From Epiperipatus broadwayi (lineage: Eukaryota; Onychophora; Udeonychophora; Euonychophora; Peripatidae), in contig JAQFVV010000566.1 in the NCBI GenBank assembly GCA_028023455.1, positions 1 through 64,000 on the forward strand: 64,000 nt of DNA, given 5' to 3'. Position numbers and translations under genes: made by a program. The notes under the pieces are model-generated. The model made no database searches and was not told where the DNA came from. It saw nothing but the letters and a program-made list of their open reading frames with translations. Below, piece by piece: positions 13,824 through 24,464 of the stretch (position 1 is the stretch's first letter; every line of letters begins with the position of its first letter).

Positions 13824-14065
13824 TATCTGAAAAATTCAGCCTTTCAAGCTGATAGAAGCGAGTTTCATAAATGTTGATTATAGAGTTGGTGTTTAGAACT
13901 AGTTTCTAGTCTTCCTACCCTTTACTGATGTGAACCAACTAGCTCGAAACCATGGTTTAAAGGTTGGAGACAATTTGAAAGAGTTATTGAATTCTATCTC
14001 TCAGCATTTATGTAAACAAAGCTTGATAGTGGGCTATTGGTAAAGCTCCATCTAGTGATCATAAA
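13824..14065. repeat. Direct repeat, right copy (period 419 bp)
   Basis: Second copy of the 13405-13649 segment. The spacer between copies (13650-13823) is not repeated after the second copy, so only one full 419-bp period plus the repeat is visible. Confidence 0.9.
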
Positions 14066-15894
14066 TTGTGTTATTCATGGCTGTCATGTTTGTAACATGT
14101 TATCAGTAAGTATTTGAATAGCTAGTATCAAGCTTTGGTAAAAAATAGGTACCTATCTTATTCCTCTTACTTATGCTGTTAGGTAGATTAAATTCAAGCA
14201 ATGACAAATAACAGTGAAAGAACAACCATGCCAATAAGTTTAAAGCATTACATCTCATTGACTCACCCAGATTCTACCTTATCTAGATTGGATTGAGCAT
14301 TTACGACCACCCAAATATTAAGTTTTAAAGATACCTCTGCTTTTGAATTTTATTTTGCCATTGTTAACATAAGTAAATATTGCTGTCCCAACTCCAAGAA
14401 AAAGATAAAATAAAAAAATATAATATAATACTAATATATTAGAAATGAATTTTGAGATGATTATATAAACCAGGCTGTGATCTGAGAATATATTTACATA
14501 TAAGAATATGCTCTTCTATTATTCTACTTATTTGATATTTTGCAATGCCAACTTCTTCTACAGTAATTTTTTATTTTGAAAAATATCGTTAACTTGTCAA
14601 ATTATGGTCTTTCCTTAGATATTATTGTCCATCATATCTTCCTAGTAAAACCATTAATATTGCGCTTCTTTAGAATGTTTTGAGGTAATCTTTATAATTT
14701 AATGAGGTCTGTTTTTCCTACTAAAAGCATGCTCAAGTTTACTATATTTTATGAAATGATTGTTCATTCATTTCACTTATGATTTTACAATAATGGGCTC
14801 CATAATATCGCGTCTAGCAAACTGAAAAGCACATTGATTGTGTTTTTACAAATTTACAAAACATCTTTAAATTTTTCAAATGCTTTTATGTTATGTCGAT
14901 AGGAAAGTTCAAATCTTACTTTCGTAGAATCAATATTTATATCACTGCGTAGAATCAATATTTATATCACTGCTACGAATTGTGCTATTTTTTTAATGTA
15001 ATAAAAGCTAAAACAACATATTTAAGTCTGTGTATGTTGACATCTAAATCTGTCTACCTGTATGCTTAAAAAGTAATCAAGATATTTAAATTCAATGAGA
15101 TTCTGAAGTTGATTGATAGCCTTTTGTCTTTTTGCTTACATTTAAATAAAAAGGTTAAAAATTTTGCCAGATAAAACTTTCATTGTATCTATTAAATGAA
15201 AATAAATGTAATTAATATAGTCATTATAAATTAATAAATTTATAATTTTTGACAACTTTTTTTAAAAATAAAAATTAATAATGCTAATGTTTTTGACTTT
15301 GAGTATAGATTAATAAGATTAGAAATTTTTAATAATCTTTTTATTTTTAATTTTCTGCAGTTGATAATCAATAGGAGTATTATTTTTTAAAAAAGATTAC
15401 ATTAATATTTGCTCAAAATGTAATAATCAATATTTCTGACTGCTTGTTTTATTATAAATTTTGACAGTATTGGAGACAGTTTTATAATGAAAGGAAGGTA
15501 AACGTTATCTGCAGTAAAGTTTCATATTAAAATATCATTTTTTTTCTTCTAATACACAAAATGCTACGTCTTGTAAAAGATTGAGTTACTTGTAAAGATT
15601 ATACATTTATTTAATTATCCAACTGTGGTATATAAGTTTGAATGCTTAAAATGTGTATCCCAACCATTGACCAATTAAATTGTTGAAAATTATATAGTGT
15701 GAATAGTTTGAAATTTTATATTTGTTCAGTTATAGGTTATTCATAAAGTCAGTCATATACAAATATATGTTTTTAATATGTACTTAAAACTTTACTCTAC
15801 TACACATTTTGGAAATCCATGAATAAAGATATTAGAATGTTTCAAGAAAGTATGGTAGGGTGCAAATTTTAAGCGTAATTTAAAAACTTGCTAT
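14066..15894. other. AT-rich stretch with a 25-bp tandem duplication
   Basis: No gene was seen. At 14924-14948 and 14949-14973 the 25-bp string beginning GTAGAATCAATATTTATATC is duplicated exactly in tandem. Confidence 0.5.
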
Positions 15895-15906
15895 ATATGG
15901 AAAAAG

Positions 15907-16157
15907 TTGTCGTGAGGTCAGCGACAGCTGTTGTCCCGGGTTAGCGGGTTCGCTTCCCGGCTGATGCTGTGACATTATGAGAAAAAAAATTATGCAATTA
16001 AAACAGATATTAATCTTTAACTGAGATTAAAAGTTTATATCTGTGCTAGAAATAATCTCCAGTTTAAAAAATGATTAGTAGTAATCATTAATGTAATTAT
16101 CTGAAGTGGTTGATGTCAAAGATGTGAGAGTAGAAAGTTTGACATTTGTAAATCAAA
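15907..16157 (+). mobile_element. tRNA-derived SINE head followed by dispersed body repeat
   Basis: A tRNA-like head (15907-15973) ends with the B-box GGTTCGCTTCCCGG; its anticodon arm is shortened. After a 50-bp AT-rich link comes a body (16028-16157) from AAAGTTTATATCTGTGCTAG to TTTGACATTTGTAAATCAAA. The body recurs at 23966-24110 and 26698-26830, where no tRNA head precedes it. It contains a palindrome AATGATTAGTAGTAATCATT. Head and body may form one SINE, or the body may be a separate small element lying next to a head by chance. Confidence 0.65.
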
Positions 16158-16320
16158 GGGTATTAATATATTAAAAATCATATTATCAGGAGCAACCATG
16201 TTTTTTAATGTTTGTCCTCAACTGGATAAAGTTGTAATCACATGATTGTTGCAGAGATAGTAAGTGTACCTCGCATGGATGTAATTTTAATATTTGAGAA
16301 ATCTATCGAATATCCATTGT

Positions 16321-16857
16321 TTAAAACATGGAGAGGAGGATGTTGAAACTTTCATCTTTTGCATTTTTTGATATTTTTTTCCTTTTTATATATGTGGTTT
16401 TGTACAGGCCACATGAGATTTCTTGGACTCCTTGAGCATCTAGAGGGATTAAATCTTTAATAGATTTGGTTAGAATACTATTAATTTCCTGTTCAGTGAA
16501 CAATGTTCCAATTTTATTTGGTTTCTTTTATATAAGGAATGCATACTCTAGTAGAAGCATTTTTTTTTTGTTTTTGATTTAATACATTGCTCTATTTCTA
16601 AGTGTTAGTACTATTCATTAATATGACATCATGTATGTATATGATCTCTTTTCTTAATATGGGTTTATTTGGGGATAGGAATGCTGTTGTGAAAAATGAT
16701 TTATGGAGAAGAATTGAACTGCATAATGATGAGATGATGCCTTTAGGTATCTATCAATATGTCTAAATTTCCTGTATATAGAAGTTAAGATATCATTGTT
16801 AGTTTTAAAAACAAAAATATTATGAAAAGAGAGTTTTCCAGCTCTTTCCATTTGCAT
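16321..16857 (-). pseudogene. Penelope-like element: RT C-terminus plus start of GIY-YIG domain
   Basis: Read on the minus strand, 16857-16654 encodes a KLSFHNIFVFKTNN...SIYRK...HIDRYLKASSHH segment, the hallmark end of the Penelope-type reverse transcriptase. Further on, 16503-16321 encodes IPLDAQGVQEISCGLYKTTYI, which matches the start of the GIY-YIG endonuclease domain that follows the polymerase in PLEs (usual pattern GVYxIxCxxCxxxYIGxT). The catalytic tail of the endonuclease is missing, and the two parts are in different frames with stops between them. This is a 5'-truncated dead copy. Its sequence differs from the PLE family at 27-34 kb, so at least two PLE families are present. Confidence 0.8.
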
Positions 16858-16861
16858 AATG

Positions 16862-17281
16862 CATTTAATTTGAGGGTGTATATATATATTGAACCATATT
16901 AAAATATATATGGTTCATGAGTGTTTTGGCATTTGTAATATTAAAAAAAAACTAAAAAAAGTAAAATTTAAAGATCATTCAAATGATGCAATTTAATCTC
17001 TTTTTTTAGTTAGTATAATTTATTTATTTTTAAATACATACAATGAAGATTATTTGCATGTGTTATTATCTATTTAATTAATAGAAAATTCAAATTGGAA
17101 GGAATATATGCACATGCAGATTATTAATCCAGACTAAAAAAAAAGAAATTGTAAACATAAATGATTACGATCAGAACACTAATTAAAAATGGCTGAGTAA
17201 TTCATAAAAAAGAGACTTTGTAACAAAAAAGAAATGTACAAGATTATTATCTTGTATTCTAATAAAAAATAAAAAAAAGAT
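16862..17281. other. AT-rich noncoding stretch
   Basis: Low complexity, with A- and T-runs. A short inverted TATATATT/AATATATA pair around 16885-16915 is the only structure noticed. Confidence 0.4.
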
Positions 17282-17581
17282 GTGCAGAAATTTCAAAACT
17301 GGTTGAGGGAAGAAAATAGCTTTGAAAAAGGGTCTTCTTGTCTTGCTTGCAGTTTCTGTGGGTCCGTGATGCAGAAAGTATCATGCAGGAGTGGAACTGG
17401 AGCATTTATGGTCAATTTTTTTTGTCATGAAGAGATCACTCCAAAAATGCCTTTGAGTCCAGCCTTAAAGCAGACCAGGAATAAAAAAATGCTGGCAGGA
17501 GAAATCAATTTAATTTCCAATGAGCTCAGGATCCCAAAAAATACATGTATACTACAAGGATCTATACAAACTTATTGGTAA
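17282..17581 (+). CDS. Unrecognised open frame, candidate internal exon
   Basis: A 99-codon open frame lies in a patch less AT-rich than its flanks. Its amino-acid composition is less biased than the chance frames nearby and it contains several cysteines (SCLACSFCGSV near residues 19-29). A pyrimidine-rich tract ending GCTTGCAG (to 17352) looks like a splice acceptor, and TTATTG|GTAAGC at 17577/17578 looks like a donor. Together they would define a 225-bp exon, a multiple of three. No protein family is recognised, and no partner exons were found. It may equally be a fragment of an unknown transposon or a chance frame. Confidence 0.3.
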   Translation: MQKFQNWLREENSFEKGSSCLACSFCGSVMQKVSCRSGTGAFMVNFFCHEEITPKMPLSPALKQTRNKKMLAGEINLISNELRIPKNTCILQGSIQTYW

Positions 17582-17672
17582 GCTACTATCTATTCATACC
17601 TGATTTGTGACTGAATTAAAAGTTTTCAAACTGACTTTATCTATGAAGCTTCTATTACCAAAATAGACATTC

Positions 17673-18309
17673 GCCTAGAATAAGGGTGGGCAAACTTTTT
17701 ATGCTGAGGGCCACATTGTCTTTCATAACACATCTAGCAGGCCACAAGTAACATAAATAGAAGTATTACTTGAAAACATAATTTTCATACAAATGTATTA
17801 AATATGAAAATATATAACAAAAAATATTTTATTTTTTTATTAATGAGATTTATGTAATTGCCTACAATTCTGCTCTAAACTGTCATAATCCGGATTGAGA
17901 CTACTAGTACATATTCATAAAATTGCATTTAAATTGGAATCTGATAAAACAGACCTGATTTTTGATTTGTTCATATTCATACAGGGAATGTCTCTTCACA
18001 AATGTATGTTGAAACAAACAGTACAAAAATTTTTTGGGGAAAGTTTATGTTGCAATTAGAAAAAAACAGGTTTTTATAAACAATTTTTTAAAAATTAGTG
18101 TCATCGATTTGAAAATATTCACACATTTGCAAATCGATTATTTTATTCTTAAAAGACAAAAATATATGCATGCATCAAATACAATATTATTTTATTTTTA
18201 AGAAACATATATATATACATCAAATTTTAACTTATGGGTAGGCCACATAAATGCACACCAGGGGCCATATGTGGCCCACAGGCCATAGTTTGCCCACCCT
18301 GGCCTAGAA
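17673..18309. mobile_element. hAT-type nonautonomous DNA transposon with 8-bp target duplication
   Basis: The element itself is 17681-18301 (621 bp). Its terminal inverted repeats read AAGGGTGGGCAAACT on the left and, in reverse complement, CAGGGTGGGCAAACTA on the right, followed on both sides by a GGGCCACAT-type subterminal motif. It is flanked by the exact 8-bp direct duplication GCCTAGAA (17673-17680 and 18302-18309). An 8-bp duplication and CAGGG(G)TGGGCAAAC ends are hallmarks of hAT elements. No transposase remnant is present, so it must have been moved by a transposase encoded elsewhere. Confidence 0.92.
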
Positions 18310-20954
18310 GAAACATTAGTATAACATGAACTCCTTAATTATTTGATTAATATTATTTGGATTAGCATGTGTGCATTCTTTACAGCTTATTAATAATTCC
18401 TCTTTTAAATATTATAATTTGTTATAATAAAATATTTATATTTAATAACAACTTCTTGTTGTACATTATTAATTTTAAGTTTGCTAGATTTTATTATTAT
18501 AAAAGATTATTTTTAGAAATGGATAATTACCTATGCCAACATGTTTGTTTTAACCAACAAATGCTGAAGAAAATTCTTAAATAAATCATGATCTTATTCT
18601 AGTTATTTACAGCAAAAATACACGATGCAATGTGATGGAATTTTCTGGGTCAGTAACCCTGGTGCCCTTTCAAATAAATAAAAAACTGATTCCACCGGCA
18701 ATGCAAATCGTAGTAAATAGTAGGTCAGTTAATCAGGAAATATAGCTATATTCTTGACATATCTAAACTTATACATGAAAGGAAGATTCTTCTTTTTCAT
18801 AGCTTGATTAACTAACACTTTGTAGTGTGTAAAATAAAGGCCTAAATCCAAGAATGAATGTTAAAACCTAACATAAAACACGACAGTATATATATAATGT
18901 TAAACAGCTGTAGATCAGAATTTTCTCCTCTCGCTTCTGTAGAAGAAAAATAATGAAAGCATTTATTATTAGACTTGCAAATTGCTTAGTGGTAAAAGTT
19001 TAAGCAGTTGTTTCACTTTATATGTAAAAACCTTTTACTGATCAACATTGCATAACTATCTAAGTTGTATTTAATGACTATGGTACAAATTTTGAGCAAT
19101 ATTGGGACTCGAAAACAAATTATGTTTTATCTAGACTGGATTTGAAATTCTTTAGTTGTGGTAATTTCAGTAATGTACAATTGCTACATGATGAGACTTT
19201 TAATATATATATATATGTTTGTGTGGGTGTGTATCAAATAGTTTTTCAGGTTTGTTCAAAAAATACATAATATTTTTTACTGATAAAAATATTATCATTG
19301 ATATAGATTATATATGTGGTGCATCTTTTATTATAAGACAAATATCTTTTTCTTACTTTTTCAAAAATATCCAATGCAAGTCCTATCCCTCTTTTCCCAT
19401 ATTAAGAATTTTGCTTTGTTTATATTGACTTTTCCTAATATCTTTCTTTAAAAAGATAGAGAGGGGAGAAGACAAAAATAGGAAAGAGCAGAAGAAAGAT
19501 AATGGAAATGGAACAAAAAAGACTAAGCAATTAAAACTATAATTGATAATAATAATATTGATTTTTGTCATTATATAAATAGCTTATTAAATTAATTATG
19601 CACGTTTAAGTAACTATAAATTCTTTTATTGAAATATTTAAATTGTTCTATCATTTTTTTCTTTTTCAACTTGATGCATCTATTATTTACAATAAACATT
19701 ACATACACATCTTTTTTTATTTTTTATTTTCAGAATCTGTATCAATATATATATATAATTTCTGCATTTCAACAATATCTTAAAGTTATTATCAAGGGTT
19801 ACTTTTGATTATGAAAATTTTTATAATTAGTATATGAAATAATACATTCCTTCTGCATGTATCAGTATTATTACATGCATATTTGCATATAACTACATTA
19901 AATTACATGAAATTTTACTTTTTAATAAATGATTCAATGTATACATTTACATAAATTGCACAGATAATATATAATCATTTTGATACATGCATTATATGTA
20001 CATGTATATGTTATATAGAACAGATGTGTTTCATATATACTTGAAATATTTTTTGTGAGTAAAAAAATTCTTTGACAAGGATTGCAACATATAGTTGAAG
20101 CATAGGAATAAAATATTTATTGATAGTCATTAAAAGAAAAATGCAGGATTTGGGAAGAAAATAATGTGCTTTATACAGATAATTGAAATGAGTTGTGTGA
20201 AATGATTTCAAGTTTAGCTTAATTACAATTACTGATCAACATTTATTACTTGGTCATTGGTCAGGTAGCTTAACATGCATATCTTTACATAACATTTGAA
20301 AGATGACAAAACAAGTGGTGGACTATGACATATTAAGAAATGGGAAAAGCAATAAGGCAGTTAGATGCTATAACACATTTTATTTGAAAATTAATGTTTT
20401 TGTTTTGTTTTTCTAAAAATAAAGAAAAGCTGCAAATTATCTTAAAGTCTTTACATGTCTAGATATGACATATTGAATAGATCATGAACAATGCTTAGAT
20501 ATGAGTTTTTGACTTTTATAAAGTATTTAAAGTTAATATGTCTCTTAATTACTTATCTTATGTACTATATAATAAAACAAGAAAAACCATGTACTTTAGT
20601 GGCATTTATAAGATTGAGTAGTCAATGTGCATTTAAATCTCCAAACTGATATCTGGATTTTGTTTTTTAACTTTTGAATTCTGGTATTTTATTTTGTTCC
20701 ATCTGGTGAGAGTTTTTGAAAATGCTCAATCTTTTACTTCTGGATAAAAAATTTCATTTTACACTAAAACTCAGTAAGTTGAACTCGATTTCTTTTAAAT
20801 TTAATTTTATAAATGAATAATAATCTTAAAAATCACATTTGATCTTTTTAAAATATTTAAAACTGACTTGTAAATAAGAAAACAATGCGTTATAAATACT
20901 ATCAATGATATTTGTGTAAAAACTCTTTCAGAAGGTTAATAAATTTTATTTCAA
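18310..20954. other. AT-rich noncoding stretch
   Basis: No gene or clear element was seen. Short (TA)n tracts occur at about 19203-19216 and 19746-19756. Open frames of 60-70 codons here lack any motif. Confidence 0.4.
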
Positions 20955-21650
20955 GCCTTCAACAGATATGTTTTAAACATGCTAACGTGACAGCCAATAA
21001 GATGGAATAATGACATCACATGGACCTCTCAATTCTCAAACACAAGTCAGAACTATAAGAAAAAGATAGATTTTATTTGCCTCAATATATTAAATAAGAG
21101 ACTAGATTTTGAACAAGAGGTGAACTTAAATACCTTCACATTTAGATTCACTAAATATTGCATATAGTAAATAAACAACGCAAAATCTTTCGATTTCTAC
21201 AAAGCAATTTTTTAAATCTAATGAAATGATATTAACAAATGTAAATATATAAAATTTATTAAGCGTAAACAGATAATATTATAATAACGTGAAATAAAAC
21301 TTAACAGATATGTAAACATGCTAACGTGAAGCAAAAAATGGAATAATGAATAATGGACAATCTCAAACACAAGGTATTTAAGCTTCACACTCTTAGTTCA
21401 AAATGCTTGAGTCTGGCTTATTTATATATAATTGAGGCATAGATGAAGATGGGTCCACCTTTTTCTTATAGTTCTGATTTGTATTTGAGAATTGAGAGGT
21501 CCATGTAATGTCATTATTCCATCTTATTGTCTGTCACGTTAGCATGTTTAAGACGTATCTGTTGAAGGCTTTAGCTTTCACGTTATTACAATATTATCTG
21601 TTTACGCTTAATAAATTTTATATATTTACATTTGTTAAATTTTATTTCAT
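20955..21650. repeat. Complex foldback: one module present three times, once inverted
   Basis: Module A (AACAGATATG...AAACATGCTAACGTGA...GATGGAATAATGACATC) occurs at 20955-21075 and, shortened and diverged, at 21305-21375. In inverted orientation it occurs at about 21455-21575. Module B (AATGTAAATATATAAAATTT to AACGTGAAA) occurs at about 21237-21295 and inverted at about 21580-21640. B-A and inverted A-B therefore make an inverted repeat with a short spacer, and an extra A copy lies upstream. The arms are nearly identical over about 120 bp. No reading frame or terminal motif identifies the family; it is called a foldback element of unknown type. Confidence 0.75.
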
Positions 21651-22604
21651 TTTTTTTTAATGAAAACAAATTAATGTGTAGGTTCAGAAACTAGACTCTG
21701 AGGAGTGCAAAAGCACGAAACCATGTTCAGGGGTTTGGGAGAGTTTCTGACAGAGATATTTTAAATGCTGGCTTTGGCTAAGCATTTATCATAAAGTTTG
21801 TTGAGGAATTGGCAATCCTCATTGTTTACAACTTACCAGCTTAAGAGAATATGGTCATGTGATCTATGACTCTTATTTTGACTAAATTAATGTGTATTTT
21901 CGATAAATCTATTAAATTCTGCTTTAAAAATTGAAATATTTGAAAAGGTTTTAATACCATGTCAATCCTAATAGATAATGATGTATAGACATTGTGAATT
22001 TGTTTTTTATATATTACAGTTAAGTTTATTAATTTCTAAAAATAAAAATAAACAAATAAGTTGAAAGCGTACATATATATTTTATTTTATTTTAAATAAT
22101 TATCAACAAATTAATTTATAAAAATAATCAAAAATATTTTGTAAGCAAGCAAAAAAAATCATACTTTTTTTTAAACAATACCAGAAGAAATACCAGGGTA
22201 TTTTTTTTCTGCTGTAAACAATAGAGTAAAAGCCTTAGATCTTAACCGATTGACTGTCTATAACATCCTGGTCTTTTCAGTTGTTGTTTTTTTTTAATTA
22301 AATGATCAAGAAAAGGTATCCTGCAGAAATTACAGTTTTTAAAAACCCTTATATCATAATAACAATAAAATAGCAGTTTAAAAGAACAGAATTATCTTAT
22401 TTTTCTAAAGTAAACGAGTCACATTTTCCAGTGAATCTGAAAGTTATCAAATTAAGATTTAGATAGATTTGATCGTGAAATGAATATCAATTTTTATTAG
22501 CTAAAAGGTGATGGTTTCAGGTTTATTTACAATGGTTGCCTTACTATTGAACATTTGATTATAAAATCAAATAATGAAGATTAAAAAAAAGAATATAATT
22601 TCAT
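21651..22604. other. AT-rich noncoding stretch
   Basis: No feature could be supported. Confidence 0.4.
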
Positions 22605-22688
22605 GTGTCAAAGTATCAGCCGAGAAGCGAACCCAGGACAACTGCTTGTAAGGCAGCTGTGCTGACCACTTGACCACCATTGCTTGAC
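22605..22688 (-). repeat. tRNA-derived SINE head
   Basis: The reverse complement reads GTCAAGCAATGGTGGTCAAG, then an A-box-like GTGGTCAGCACAGC, an anticodon-arm CTGCCTTACAAGCAG, the B-box GGGTTCGCTTCTCGG and CTTTGACA. It shares the CTTC T-loop variant and the paired TCAAGC/TTTGACA ends with the other heads. No body repeat follows it. Confidence 0.7.
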
Positions 22689-23462
22689 TAGCTTTCATAT
22701 TTGATGAGACAGATATAAGGGAGGAAGATGAACTTTATGATGTATTCTCTATAATCAGCTCAAGCGAAACTCTTAAAAGAATATTAAAATATATATATAA
22801 TTTCAAAAGATTTTAACTATTAATAATAGCACATTAAATTTTTTTAAATATTTCATTAATAGTCACATTTTTAAAATGGGTTATAATACCTTTATATACA
22901 TTAAAATATTGCAGTGAAAAATCTGTGATGTGACCCTGTAATCTGCTACAAGTGTTAACATTTAAAAAATATCTGTAATAATTATTGAGATGGAATAATT
23001 CTTAATATGACACTGAGAAGTCAGGCCCAAAGAAAACATCATATATCATGAAGGTTTATAATATATGTACATGAATATTCAAATGGTTGTGAATTAATTA
23101 TTAAAGATCACACTTTGTTATGTGTATATGCTTATATTTGAATACAAGTATAATTTATATACTTGGAATTTAGATGTAATTTTAGGGAATTTGAACACAG
23201 ACTTTCAAGTTCCCTTCAGCTATCCATTCTACTCATACAACTGTATATTGATAATTCTTTTTCACATGCATGTCATCATGTGTATTGATTGTATGAGATA
23301 GAGTGGATAACTGAAAGCCATGTTGAAATCCCATATAATGCATATGCTTAATAAAAACATTCTTGATTCAATTTATTTTTTAAAGAAGTTTGTTACTAAT
23401 TCTTTTATATGTGTCTTTGATTGTATGGATGTAATACATAAAATGACTTTAAAACATAGGAA
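22689..23462. other. AT-rich noncoding stretch
   Basis: No feature could be supported. Confidence 0.4.
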
Positions 23463-23640
23463 ATTGTGATCTTTTTTGCATTTTAAAACAATTTTATTTT
23501 GTTTCAATTGTATCTGTAGCCTTCATCAGAGTTCTTTACATGTTGTATATTATATTTCATTGCACAATAATTTGGCTGATGAAGACTGCAAGTTCAACTG
23601 AAACAGTTTAAAATATTATAAAAAAGATGCAATAAAGAGA
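23463..23640. repeat. Inverted repeat carrying two hammerhead-like cores
   Basis: The two arms (about 23465-23529 and 23576-23640) face each other across a 46-bp spacer. On the plus strand the right arm has CTGATGA (23576-23582), an imperfect stem II region and GAAACAGTTT (from 23600). The left arm has the same order on the minus strand: CTGATGA at 23523-23529 and GAAAC at 23501-23505 (complements). Both are followed by A/T-rich tails ending in similar GATGCAATAAAG or ATGCAAAAAAGATC strings. CTGATGA...GAAAC with a 2-bp stem III is the pattern known from Penelope-associated hammerheads; stem I pairing is not visible here, so function is doubtful. Confidence 0.5.
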
Positions 23641-23965
23641 TAGGGAGGACATAGTATTATAGGTTATTATAAACAATTATACACAGTATAATGATAATGA
23701 AAAAAGAGAGAATGCAATAGATTTTTGCACAAGACTCATTAGTGGTACTCATAGTAGAAGACAGAAGATGAAAGAGAAACAAGATGTGCTTATAGAAAAT
23801 GTTTGTAAGAATGGGAGGATCAGATGGATTTAATATGATGCTGGGAATGAGATGTAAGGCCAAGGGAGATCCCATCAAATATGAAGGTTTATAATAGTTT
23901 TATATGCTGATTCAAAAAATGTTGAATTATCCACTAAAAGCTTATTTGCATATTCAATTGACATT

Positions 23966-24110
23966 TAAAGTTTATATTTCGGCTAGGAATAATATAATAA
24001 TCTCTAGCCTGTTATACAATTAGGAATAATCATTAATGTATTATTTACCTGAAGTGGATAGATATGTGTCAAAATTCTTAATGCTGAATGTTTGACGCTT
24101 TAAATCAAAC
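23966..24110 (+). repeat. Dispersed body repeat, copy 2
   Basis: It aligns end to end with 16028-16157: AAAGTTTATAT near the start, a partly preserved AATAATCATTAATG palindrome region, ACCTGAAGTGG, and the GTTTGACGCTTTAAATCAAA end. There is no tRNA-like head upstream. Confidence 0.75.
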
Positions 24111-24380
24111 TAGAATCGTTATGAATGCAATTAATTACAATAAAAATGTCAGTTCTACTTTATTGCTTTTAACTTGACAGATGTGTCTTGTGTATAAATG
24201 AAACAAATAATTCGCTACAGTTATTTTTTGATTTCTATTTTGTTTAAATAACTTGATATAATTACTTTTGAAGCTTTCCTTTTTTTAAAGAAATATTTCC
24301 CCATACCCCTATCCCGCTGTCACATATACACTCGTTTTTAATCTTCTAATATAATTGACTGTTGTTGTTTTTTTTAATAT

Positions 24381-24464
24381 GTCAAATGCGTTGACCGGGA
24401 AGCGAACCCGGGCCCGCTGCTTGGAAAGCAGCTATGTTAACCACTAAGCCGCCGACGCTTGACA
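24381..24464 (-). repeat. tRNA-Gly(TCC)-like SINE head
   Basis: On the minus strand, 24458-24387 folds as a 72-nt cloverleaf: acceptor GCGTCGG/TCAACGC with one mismatch, anticodon stem GCTGC/GCAGC with loop TTTCCAA (anticodon TCC, glycine), and T-stem CCGGG/CCCGG. It resembles the usual animal tRNA-Gly-TCC. However, the T-loop TTCGCTT lacks the conserved A58 and shares this change with the SINE heads, and the same TGTCAA...TTTGACA ends flank it. It is therefore called a young SINE head and not a working tRNA gene. No TTTT terminator follows closely. Confidence 0.7.

Noticed and set aside
24387-24458. Functional tRNA-Gly(TCC) gene
   Set aside because: It folds well, but it lacks A58 in the T-loop, has an acceptor mismatch and no close TTTT terminator, and shares its variant and flanks with SINE heads.
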